64,000 nt of DNA from Clostridia bacterium (GTDB lineage Bacteria > Bacillota > Clostridia > TANB77 > CAG-508): contig JAFRCC010000018.1 in NCBI GenBank assembly GCA_017404545.1, forward strand, positions 248,001 to 312,000, given 5' to 3'. The notes beneath the pieces were generated by a model. It saw only the letters and a program-made list of their open reading frames with translations. It ran no database searches and was not told the origin of the DNA. The position numbers and the translations under genes were made by a program. Of the stretch, positions 56,725 to 64,000 are shown piece after piece (position 1 is the stretch's first letter; each line of letters begins with the position of its first letter).

Positions 56725-57045
56725 TTACGATGCCCTAATGTCTATTATTGGAATAATTTTTGCTACTCCGCTCATTTCAAAGATTTTTCTTATACTTGTC
56801 CTAACATTTTTCATTTGGACTGTTCCACCAATCATATTTACCATTTTATATCGACCTATAATCATTCCTATTCCTGCACTGTCCATAAAAGACACCTTAT
56901 TAAAATCAAATACAACTTTTCTAGGCATATATCTAGTAATGCTCTCATCAATCTTCCTCCTTAATTTTTCCGCCGCATGATGATCAATTTCTTCTGTAAT
57001 TTCCACTAGAAGCGTTTTATCTCTTTCTAAAAAAACACTATTCAT
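56725..57045 (-). CDS. spoIIAA: Anti-sigma F factor antagonist SpoIIAA
   Basis: STAS-domain protein that frees SigF when dephosphorylated. The start is the ATG at 57045 with AGGAGG six bases upstream (106 residues). The phosphorylated Ser is in VSFMDSAGIGM, Ser56. First gene of the spoIIA operon; Spo0A boxes lie upstream at 57144-57160. Confidence 0.94.
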   Translation of the reverse strand: MNSVFLERDKTLLVEITEEIDHHAAEKLRRKIDESITRYMPRKVVFDFNKVSFMDSAGIGMIIGRYKMVNMIGGTVQMKNVRTSIRKIFEMSGVAKIIPIIDIRAS

Positions 57046-57143
57046 ATTGTTCCTCCTTAAATTAGATTGATTCATATTATAGTCTCATTTTAATGATTTG
57101 GATATAGCGAAACTACAGAAGTTTTGGCGTTTTATGGGAAGTT

Positions 57144-57160
57144 TTCGAGATTATTCGACA
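57144..57160 (-). promoter_or_regulatory. Tandem Spo0A boxes upstream of spoIIAA
   Basis: Minus strand TGTCGAA (57154-57160, perfect 0A box) and TCTCGAA (57144-57150, one mismatch), ten bases centre to centre, one helical turn. A TATAAT at 57076-57081 downstream fits a start before spoIIAA, although no good SigH -35/-10 pair was found. Confidence 0.6.
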
Positions 57161-57181
57161 ATCATAATTTAACATTTCAGG

Positions 57182-57210
57182 TTTACAAAATATTGATTAT
57201 ATGTTATAAT
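57182..57210 (+). promoter_or_regulatory. Promoter of the RelA/SpoT-domain gene
   Basis: TTTACA (57182-57187), 17-base spacer, TATAAT (57205-57210). Its -35 begins 22 bases from the Spo0A boxes. The leader (57211-57278) can form TGCTCAT / ATGGGCA. Confidence 0.7.
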
Positions 57211-57278
57211 AAGCCGATGGTGCTCATCCTGGCAAAATGGGCATTTTCAAAAAATTTTTATAAACAGAGGTGGAACAT

Positions 57279-58121
57279 GTGCTGATTAACAGAAAACTCG
57301 TTACAACCTATCTTCAGCAGGCAGAAAACCCTGATGCGTTCAAGGAAAAGCTTATCAATTCTATGCTCTCTGCTTCTCCACTGGAGCGAAACTATGGAAT
57401 TGTACTCGAGCATTCATTCTCGGACACGGGCGAATGTTATTCTGCTTTTGCAGAGGAACAGAGAGACGCCGTAGATATGCTGACAAAAAACATCTACCCT
57501 GCGGCTTATGCCATTTACGGTAGGGAAAAGTCATTTATCTCAGCTTATCGTAAGCTTAGCACTTATGCTGAAGTTACAGCTATGAAAGACCAGTATGCCC
57601 AGCGTCTGATTCTTTCTGATGAACAGCTGGACACGGAGAATGCAGTCTATTTCATGCTTTTAATTCTGAAAAATATCATTGATTATTTCCAGACACACAT
57701 GCGACTGTTGATTCATCCTGTTACTGAACGGACCGATTGTAGGGTTCCAATCCAGAAGGACGTTCGTCCTTCCCTCTATATCCCTAAGGAACTGCCAATT
57801 CCCATGGCGGAATATGAGGATTTCTACAAAAACTACGTCATGCGTCCTAAGAAAAATGGATATCAGGGTCTGCATTTCGTAGTAAGCAGTGTAGACGGTA
57901 CAAGCTGCGAATGGCAAATCTGGACTACTTCAATGGCAAAAAGAAACGACAGCGGCTCTGCGTCGCATGATACACATAAGCCACTGGATGAGCTTGACCA
58001 GGCTTGCTATGAAAGAGGTCCTGAGTTTGTGAAAGCTTTGCTGACACCCAGGATTATCGGCGAAGTGCTGATGAGAGACACAGCTCAGGAGAAATTCCCG
58101 AGAAATCTTATCAGCCAGTAG
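57279..58121 (+). CDS. RelA/SpoT-domain protein, foreign-looking
   Basis: 280 residues from a GTG at 57279 with AGAGGTGG five bases upstream (an in-frame GTG at 57270 has no SD). The (p)ppGpp-synthetase-like fold shows AYRKLSTYAEV, a MKDQYAQRLI block where the family has its Asp/Arg strand, and PKKNGYQGLHFVV then CEWQIWTTSMAKRNDSGSASH, matching GYxSLH and ExQIRT, with the Arg of the latter changed to Trp. No HD, TGS or ACT domain, so a stand-alone synthetase or toxic small alarmone synthetase type. G+C is much higher than in its neighbours. Activity cannot be predicted given the altered motif. Confidence 0.7.
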   Translation: MLINRKLVTTYLQQAENPDAFKEKLINSMLSASPLERNYGIVLEHSFSDTGECYSAFAEEQRDAVDMLTKNIYPAAYAIYGREKSFISAYRKLSTYAEVTAMKDQYAQRLILSDEQLDTENAVYFMLLILKNIIDYFQTHMRLLIHPVTERTDCRVPIQKDVRPSLYIPKELPIPMAEYEDFYKNYVMRPKKNGYQGLHFVVSSVDGTSCEWQIWTTSMAKRNDSGSASHDTHKPLDELDQACYERGPEFVKALLTPRIIGEVLMRDTAQEKFPRNLISQ

Positions 58122-58176
58122 TTTATCATCCACCAGAAGCCCTATTGACTATTATTGTTATATGGGCACACAAAAA

Positions 58177-58216
58177 GGACACGGGATGGCTTTTGCCGTC
58201 TCGTGTCTGCTTTTAT
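58177..58216 (+). terminator. Terminator of the RelA/SpoT-domain gene
   Basis: GGACACGGGATGGC pairs with GCCGTCTCGTGTC around TTTT, followed by TGCTTTTAT. Confidence 0.8.
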
Positions 58217-58248
58217 AATAAATTATAATTAATATTATCAAATAATAG

Positions 58249-60885
58249 TTAAATATTTTTTAGTCTTTCCATTACACTGTTAAGCATTTCTTTATATTTA
58301 GCAAGTTTTTCCTTTTCTTCATTGATCTTAGCCTCTGGTGCTTTATTAACGAATCCAGGATTCGAAAGCATTTTTTCAGCTCTCATCACTTCCGCTTCTA
58401 GTTTAGTTTTCTCACCTTCTAGTCTTTCTTTCTCAGCAGCAATATCAACTAAATCTTCAAATGGCATAAATACTTCAATTCCATCAGCAACAACAGAAAT
58501 TGCGTTTGCTGGAATTCCAGCTTTATTTGCCCTCATATCAATTTCTTCTGCAAAACCAAGCTTCTTTAATAATTCTTCAGATTCATTTATTAAATCTTTA
58601 TAGTTTTCTGTTACAACAATTAATTTTGATTTTCTAGATGGATGAACATTCATATTATTTCTAATATTTCTTATTTCAGTAATAATCGCCTTGAATTTCT
58701 CAATCTCATCTTCCTCTTTTGTATAATTACATTTCTCATCGTATTGAGGCCATGTAGAAATCATTATTGAATCATCATCGTTGTACAATTTAGTATAAAT
58801 TTGATCAGTTACAAATGGCATTACAGGATGTAATAATTTTAATGACTCACATAAAACCTTATTTAATGTATATTGTGCAGATTTTCTTGTTTTACATTCC
58901 TTGTCGTATAAACGCACTTTTGTCATTTCTATATACCAATTACAGAATTCATTCCAAATGAAGTCATAGATTTTTTGAGTTGAAACTCCTATGTCAAAAT
59001 TATCAATATTATATGTTACTTCTTTAACAAGTGTATTTAACTTAGATAAAATCCATTTATCTTCTTTGCATAAATGCTCTTCGTCTGCTGAACCATCATA
59101 GTCCTCTAAATTCATTAATACGAACTTAGAAGCATTCCATAATTTATTTGCAAAGTTCGATGCGCTTTCTAATTTTTCTGGAATGTACCTAATATCGTTA
59201 CCTGGAGTGATTCCTAGTATTAATGAAAATCTTAGGGCATCAGTTCCATATTTTTCTATAACTTCAATAGGGTCAATTCCATTTCCAAGGCTCTTAGACA
59301 TTTTTCTTCCTTGACTATCTCTTACAATTCCGTGAATAAATACATGTTTAAATGGATTTTGCTTTGTAAATTCAAGGCCTGAGTATATCATTCTAGATAC
59401 CCAAGATTGAATTATATCATATCCGGTTACTAATACATTTGTTGGATAAAATGTTTTATAGTCTTCTGCATTTTCATCTGGCCAACCAAGTGTTGAAAAT
59501 GGCCATAATGCAGAGCTAAACCATGTATCTAGGGTATCTGAATCTCTTTCAAATTCATGCTTTCCGCATTTTGGGCATGTAGTTGGAGTTTCATCATCAA
59601 CTATAATTTCACCACACTCCTTGCAATAGTAAACAGGTAATTGATGTCCCCACCATATTTGACGAGAAATACACCAGTCTTTTATATTTTCCATCCAGTT
59701 AAAGAATGTTTTATCATAAATTTTTGGAACAAATTCAACATCACCATTTCTAACTGCTTCTATGGCAGGTTTTGCAAGTTCACTCATTTTTACAAACCAT
59801 TGATCAGAAATTCTAGGCTCTATTGTTGTATGACATCTATCACATTTAGAAACATTATGCGTGTAATCTTCAATCTTAACAAGAGCACCAATTTCTTGAA
59901 GTTTATCAACAATTTTTTGTCTTGCCTCATAAATGTCCATTCCTTCAACTTCTGGCCATAAATCATTCATCTTTAATTCTTCATCAAAAACTTCAATTAT
60001 TGGTAAATCATGATCTAACCCTGCTTGATAATCGTTTGGATCATGAGCTGGTGTAACCTTAACTGCACCTGTTCCAAATTCCATTTCAACAAATCTATCT
60101 CCTATAATAGGAATCTCTTTATTCATAATTGGTAGTATACATGTTTTTCCAATTAGCTTGCCAAATCTTTCATCTTTCGGATTAACTGCAACCGCTGTGT
60201 CTCCAAGCATTGTTTCAGGTCTTGTTGTTGCAACTATTAAATAATCATTTGTTCCTGTTATTTGATATCTAATATGCCATAAATGAGTAGCTTCCTCAAC
60301 ATGCTCAATCTCTGCATCAGATATTGATGTATGGCAACCAGCACAGTAGTTTATCATACGTTTTCCTTTATAAATATATCCCTTATCGTAGTAGTTCTTG
60401 AACGCTTTGAAAACAGCTTTTGATAGCCCCTCATCCATTGTAAATCTTGACCTTGACCAGTCGCAAGAGCATCCCATTTTACGTTGTTGGCTAACTATTG
60501 TTCCACCATAAAGTTTTGTCCACTCGTGAGCTCTATCGAGGAACTTTTCTCTTCCTATATCTTGTTTTGTTAATCCCTCTTCTTTCATGCTAGCTACTAT
60601 TTTTGCTTCTGTAGAAAGTGCAGCATGGTCTGTTCCTGGAAGCCATAATGTATTAAATCCTTGCATTCTTTTATAACGTATAAATAAATCTTGTATGGCT
60701 GCATCTAATGCATGTCCCATATGTAATTTACCTGTTACATTTGGTGGTGGCATTGAAATTGAATATGATGGTTTTGTTTTGTCCATATTTGGTTTAAAAT
60801 AACCTTTGCTCTCCCAATTTTCATATAATTTGTCTTCAAAATCGTGTGGGTTAAAATCCCCCTCTAGCTTGTGAATTTTTTCCAT
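58249..60885 (-). CDS. valS: Valyl-tRNA synthetase
   Basis: Charges tRNA-Val. 878 residues, class I. HIGH box in PPPNVTGKLHMGHAL (about 47-61), editing domain (about 190-340, TTRPETMLGDTAVAV), zinc-type Cys pairs (CKECGEI ... CPKCGKH), KMSKS box KMSKSLGN, anticodon domain, and a C-terminal coiled coil ending MERLKNI. Preceded by a T-box. AGGAGG SD. Confidence 0.97.
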   Translation of the reverse strand: MEKIHKLEGDFNPHDFEDKLYENWESKGYFKPNMDKTKPSYSISMPPPNVTGKLHMGHALDAAIQDLFIRYKRMQGFNTLWLPGTDHAALSTEAKIVASMKEEGLTKQDIGREKFLDRAHEWTKLYGGTIVSQQRKMGCSCDWSRSRFTMDEGLSKAVFKAFKNYYDKGYIYKGKRMINYCAGCHTSISDAEIEHVEEATHLWHIRYQITGTNDYLIVATTRPETMLGDTAVAVNPKDERFGKLIGKTCILPIMNKEIPIIGDRFVEMEFGTGAVKVTPAHDPNDYQAGLDHDLPIIEVFDEELKMNDLWPEVEGMDIYEARQKIVDKLQEIGALVKIEDYTHNVSKCDRCHTTIEPRISDQWFVKMSELAKPAIEAVRNGDVEFVPKIYDKTFFNWMENIKDWCISRQIWWGHQLPVYYCKECGEIIVDDETPTTCPKCGKHEFERDSDTLDTWFSSALWPFSTLGWPDENAEDYKTFYPTNVLVTGYDIIQSWVSRMIYSGLEFTKQNPFKHVFIHGIVRDSQGRKMSKSLGNGIDPIEVIEKYGTDALRFSLILGITPGNDIRYIPEKLESASNFANKLWNASKFVLMNLEDYDGSADEEHLCKEDKWILSKLNTLVKEVTYNIDNFDIGVSTQKIYDFIWNEFCNWYIEMTKVRLYDKECKTRKSAQYTLNKVLCESLKLLHPVMPFVTDQIYTKLYNDDDSIMISTWPQYDEKCNYTKEEDEIEKFKAIITEIRNIRNNMNVHPSRKSKLIVVTENYKDLINESEELLKKLGFAEEIDMRANKAGIPANAISVVADGIEVFMPFEDLVDIAAEKERLEGEKTKLEAEVMRAEKMLSNPGFVNKAPEAKINEEKEKLAKYKEMLNSVMERLKNI

Positions 60886-60905
60886 AATAATCCTCCTTTA
60901 ATTTT

Positions 60906-60951
60906 GTGAAATGTTGGCGAAACCTTTATATTACATGAATTTCATATAATA
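60906..60951 (-). repeat. Post-terminator repeat, copy C
   Basis: GTGAAATGTTGGCGAAACC and the palindrome around ATGAATTTCAT match copies A and B. It stands between the T-box terminator and the valS SD, in the valS leader. Confidence 0.6.
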
Positions 60952-61225
60952 CAAAAAAACTCGTCCTAAAATAAGGACGAGCTATAACTTCGTGGTACCA
61001 CCTTAATTAATATGCTACTATATTTTTCTTGCCTCACAGCTTTCACTTTATTAGTAACATACTATCTCTTATAGCATATAACGGTGCTAACCGAATATAT
61101 TTACTTCATTTTCAATATACTAACTCCAAAGCTACCTTCAATCTACTTTTCTATAAGGAACTTTCAGCGGGTCATTCCTTTTCTCTTCTCTAGAACATAT
61201 AGACTTACTCCTCTTCTTCATTGCA
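60950..61225 (-). promoter_or_regulatory. T-box riboswitch controlling valS
   Basis: This gene-free stretch is a tRNA-sensing leader. On the minus strand it begins near GAAGAGGAGTAAGTC (stem I), has the conserved T-box AAGGTGGTACCACG (60991-61004), which pairs with the uncharged tRNA end, and ends in a terminator with arms CTCGTCCT / AGGACGAG (60974-60981, 60960-60967) and seven U. Uncharged tRNA-Val would favour the antiterminator. The Val specificity is inferred from the gene it precedes; I did not locate the specifier codon with certainty. From 61226 to 61322 nothing else is seen. Confidence 0.92.
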
Positions 61226-61322
61226 TTTTTACTATATGCTTCTAATATTAACACAACGCATTATGTTCTGTCAACCATTTTTTACTTATTACCAGTTTTT
61301 CTTCGATCTGTCATTAATTTTC

Positions 61323-61991
61323 TTACCGGACATTTTTTCCAACATTTTCTGTCTCTCGTTGCTCTTTGGTTGCATTTTGCTTTATATCCTTAATTTTCTC
61401 TTCAATTTCATCTTCTTCGCTGTTATTCTCACTATCATCATTACTTTCATTGTTATTATCATTTTTATCATTTTCTGATGATTCATCTTCAAGAAGTTGC
61501 TTAAGTCTTTCAATTTCACGCTCTATATCATCTTTTAGCTCTTGTGCTTTACTATTATGTCCGTTACCGTAATCATTTGCGCAATCTGGTTTAACCAGTA
61601 CTTCCACAGCCTCTTCGTATTTTTCTATAGCTGACTTTATACTTTCTACACTACCTTCATCAACTTGAACCATTGCACAAATAGATAAAGCATAATTAAT
61701 TCTAATATTACATTCTTTACGCCTTGGTATGTATTTATTTAGAGCCTTTTCGTATTGTTCAATTGCTCCATTATAGTCTTTATTTTTGTACAAAATATTT
61801 CCGCAATTATAATATGCTATATATTCTTCTGGAAAGTTGAACATAGTAAGTGAATATGCTATTTCTTCTGAATATTCACCACCTTTATATTTACTTATTA
61901 GTATCTCATTTACAATTATATTTAAAAGTAATTTTGCAAATATAATTATTACTATTACATATGCTATGATAAAAATTCTTTTTTTCATCAT
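61323..61991 (-). CDS. TPR membrane protein of a Bat-like operon
   Basis: 222 residues. N-terminal TM helix (about 5-27), tetratricopeptide repeats (about 52-145, with NCGNILYKNKDYNGAIEQYE), a coiled coil (about 155-172), and an acidic Asn/Ser/Asp/Glu tail. Resembles BatC-like partners of VWA proteins. The ATG overlaps the stop of the preceding VWA gene by four bases. Confidence 0.8.
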   Translation of the reverse strand: MMKKRIFIIAYVIVIIIFAKLLLNIIVNEILISKYKGGEYSEEIAYSLTMFNFPEEYIAYYNCGNILYKNKDYNGAIEQYEKALNKYIPRRKECNIRINYALSICAMVQVDEGSVESIKSAIEKYEEAVEVLVKPDCANDYGNGHNSKAQELKDDIEREIERLKQLLEDESSENDKNDNNNESNDDSENNSEEDEIEEKIKDIKQNATKEQRETENVGKNVR

Positions 61992-63022
61992 AAACTCCTT
62001 TTTCTAATTATTAAATCCAATACAAGAAATATTGCCAGAGCAATTGCTATATAATAATATGTATCCTGGTATGTATTAAGCTTTTGATCTGTAGTTTGTG
62101 AATTTAGCATTTGCTTTTGTAACTCCTTTAAGGTACTATCTATTTTTGTTTTTTTGTCCATGTGTACATAACCTATACTTAAGTCAGATGCAATTTTCTT
62201 TAGATTGTCCTCATCTATTTTCGAAATTGCTGTTATTTTATTATATTTTTTGTCATAATAATATACATAATATCCACTACTAGTTGGGTCATCTTTATAT
62301 AATCTACTTACCATTTTTCCACCTGATTCTGTTCCATAACCCATAACAGCTCCACCTAATATGTATTTTTTCAAAGAGCTAAAAGATTCCATTTCTTCGC
62401 CCTCTTTTGTAATTTCACCATCTGAAATGAAAAAAACAATATTTTTAGCACTGCCACCTTGTTTTTTTTGCTCACTTTTTAGTGCATCTTCCATTGTTTT
62501 CTTCACAAGATTTATCGACGTTCCACTAGCGTAAAAGTCATCTTCAGTTATTATAGCTTTAAGCTCTGCTTTTATTAAATCTGCATCACTTGTGAATGGA
62601 ACCAGCTTTTCCGCCGTGTCGCCAAAAGTTATAATTGAATATTTAGCACCATTTAAAGTATCTACAATATAGCAACAATCATCAGCTACACCTTCCATAC
62701 GCTCTTTTTCTCCATTGTAATCTAGGGCTCTCATACTAACACTTTTATCAATTACAAATAAAATATCTACATCGTAAGTTATCTGTGTTGTCTCACCATT
62801 TGGAGTCATAAACCTCAAGTTCATCAAAAAAAGTAAAATTATTATTATGGTTTTCGATATTCCATTGTATATTTTGTATTTAATTATATTTCTTGGGCTC
62901 TTAACTTTAATTGTATCTTTGTGCCTTTTTCCAAATTTGCGAAAATCAAAAAACAAAATAAAAATTAGCACAATACATATAATTGTCATAAGCCAAACTG
63001 GAATTATTGGATTGGTTATCAT
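61988..63022 (-). CDS. VWA-domain membrane protein (BatA/BatB-like)
   Basis: 344 residues. Two N-terminal TM helices (about 9-25 and 54-70), a VWA domain (about 82-300) with MIDAS DILFVIDKSVSM and ASGTSINL, ISDGEIT, then a C-terminal TM helix (about 322-338) and a basic end. Topology matches BatA/BatB. It overlaps both neighbours by four bases (ATGA). Confidence 0.87.
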   Translation of the reverse strand: MITNPIIPVWLMTIICIVLIFILFFDFRKFGKRHKDTIKVKSPRNIIKYKIYNGISKTIIIILLFLMNLRFMTPNGETTQITYDVDILFVIDKSVSMRALDYNGEKERMEGVADDCCYIVDTLNGAKYSIITFGDTAEKLVPFTSDADLIKAELKAIITEDDFYASGTSINLVKKTMEDALKSEQKKQGGSAKNIVFFISDGEITKEGEEMESFSSLKKYILGGAVMGYGTESGGKMVSRLYKDDPTSSGYYVYYYDKKYNKITAISKIDEDNLKKIASDLSIGYVHMDKKTKIDSTLKELQKQMLNSQTTDQKLNTYQDTYYYIAIALAIFLVLDLIIRKRSL

Positions 63023-64000
63023 AATTTAATCCTTTTCTCTAATATTATTAATATCACAACTAATACTGTTACTGTTATACATAAAAATTCTGGATGGTCT
63101 GTTATAATGGTTTTTACACTAGTTTTCATAGCTGTAGTTTTTGTGTCTTTAATTTCATTTACAATACTTGATGACATTCTATCTAAATCTCCAACATAAA
63201 ACTTTCCACCAGCTATCTCTTCTACAGCTTTTCTGTATGATTCAATTTTTTCTTTGGAAGTATATATGTTCATATCTACAGATGGACAATATGCATATAA
63301 ATTAATATTGTATTGTTTACAATACTTGCATGCTTCCTCTAGAGTAATAGTTTGTGTTCCTGCCACATCATTATCTGTTGCAAATATCACAATTCTAGTT
63401 CTATCCTTATCCTCTTTTAAATCAGGGAATGACGATATAGTCCCTGCCAAACCATCACCAACAAGAGAGCTTCCTTTTTCTCTATTATTCGCTATAGTTC
63501 CACCATACCAAAACGATCTTGTTTCCATTCCTTTTTCATCATATGAGTATGGAACATATCCGTTATTCTCTATTACAATATTTAGTTGTTCTTCTATTGT
63601 TTTCAAACACTCATCTATGTAGTCATAATCGTCAGTAAGTGGACAATATACAATAGGTGCTGTATTATAAAGTACTATGCCAATTCTATCTCCTTCTATG
63701 TTTGGAATTATTTTTCTAAATTTTTTTACGAGTTCAAGATTTACTTTACATTCTGAAAGAGAAATATCTAAACCAATGAGTATATCTCTATTATATTTAG
63801 TATCGCTTTTGATTTGCTTTGTTATTGGCCTCGCAATAAGGACACTCGTAACAAAAATACTAAAAATACTAACTATAACAAGAAGAATACTATATACACG
63901 ATATTTTCTAACCTTCGATTTATAGTATTCTGATTCTTTTATATACTTAGTATTTGCAACCTTTCTTCCCGTTGTATATTTTTCTTTTTCTTTAAAATTT
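63019..64000 (-). CDS. VWA-domain membrane protein, 5' end beyond window
   Basis: The frame is open from 63999 to the stop at 63019 (326 codons visible), so the N-terminus is missing. A TM helix (VYSILLVIVSIFSIFV) precedes the VWA domain, whose MIDAS is LIGLDISLSECK. Then GDRIGIVLYNTAP, SSLVGDGLAG, VIFATDND and a C-terminal TM helix, TVTVLVVILIILEK. A TTG at 63606 is an internal codon, not a start. First visible gene of the Bat-like operon; a MoxR ATPase would be expected further upstream. Confidence 0.85.
   Translation of the reverse strand, partial: NFKEKEKYTTGRKVANTKYIKESEYYKSKVRKYRVYSILLVIVSIFSIFVTSVLIARPITKQIKSDTKYNRDILIGLDISLSECKVNLELVKKFRKIIPNIEGDRIGIVLYNTAPIVYCPLTDDYDYIDECLKTIEEQLNIVIENNGYVPYSYDEKGMETRSFWYGGTIANNREKGSSLVGDGLAGTISSFPDLKEDKDRTRIVIFATDNDVAGTQTITLEEACKYCKQYNINLYAYCPSVDMNIYTSKEKIESYRKAVEEIAGGKFYVGDLDRMSSSIVNEIKDTKTTAMKTSVKTIITDHPEFLCITVTVLVVILIILEKRIKL

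Noticed and set aside
63019..63606. Separate 195-codon VWA fragment gene starting at a TTG
   Set aside because: The frame continues upstream through the MIDAS and a TM helix to the window edge, so it is one longer, edge-truncated gene.

Overview
The window is strongly AT-rich. It carries genes typical of an endospore-forming, low-GC Gram-positive of the class Clostridia: sigH, spoIIAA-spoIIAB-sigF, spoIID, a LytM-type spoIIQ, spoVAC and spoVAD. A class A PBP, SecG, RNase R and a valS T-box leader agree with this. No rRNA or taxon-specific marker is present, so nothing finer is supported; an uncultured gut-type clostridium would fit. Most genes lie on the minus strand.

Layout. 1-8.7 kb: edge-truncated GH25 lysozyme, small hypotheticals, a U32 peptidase/hydroxylase, a frameshifted RluA pseudouridine synthase, class A PBP, sigH. 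9-13.4 kb: ftsY, UPF0182 membrane protein and lipoprotein operon. 13.5-18.2 kb: four-gene envelope operon (two-TM protein, solute-binding/VWA fusion, TelA, PotD-like protein). 18.3-32.2 kb: accessory island. 32.2-39.5 kb: cell-surface region with a cadherin-like/SH3 membrane protein, a glucosaminidase with SH3 repeats and a C-terminal dockerin, and a polysaccharide phosphoregulatory trio. 39.7-51 kb: housekeeping block (rnr, secG, clpX, clpP, tig, GNAT protein, metallophosphoesterase, tsaD, M50 protease, recN). 51.2-57 kb: sporulation block with a dodecin. 57.2-58.2 kb: a GC-richer RelA/SpoT-domain gene of foreign look. 58.2-61.2 kb: valS and its T-box. 61.3-64 kb: a Bat-like VWA/VWA/TPR operon running off the right edge.

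The accessory island looks like a mobilizable element: a large serine recombinase, a MobV relaxase and a hairpin-rich candidate oriT, with no conjugation machinery or replication gene in view. Its cargo is a tightly packed four-gene operon. In order it encodes a VirD4/TraG-family protein whose Walker A and B motifs are both eroded, a protein with a C-terminal zinc ribbon, an unknown helical protein, and an 1103-residue protein with one degenerate and two intact CbxX-type AAA+ domains followed by an FtsH-type M41 metalloprotease domain. I do not recognise this combination as a described system; it is the best candidate here for something new, and an ATP-driven proteolytic machine with a defence or element-maintenance role is a guess. 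Just downstream is a type I toxin-antitoxin-like module: a 37-residue hydrophobic peptide whose Shine-Dalgarno is hidden in a leader stem, facing a convergent short RNA with a near-consensus promoter.

Other points: two paralogous small proteins each sit behind a stable-RNA-plus-terminator unit (one the tRNA-Thr gene), one on each side of the island; a short palindromic repeat lies directly behind rho-independent terminators at several loci; and a tandem pair of Spo0A boxes lies between spoIIAA and the divergent RelA/SpoT-domain gene.
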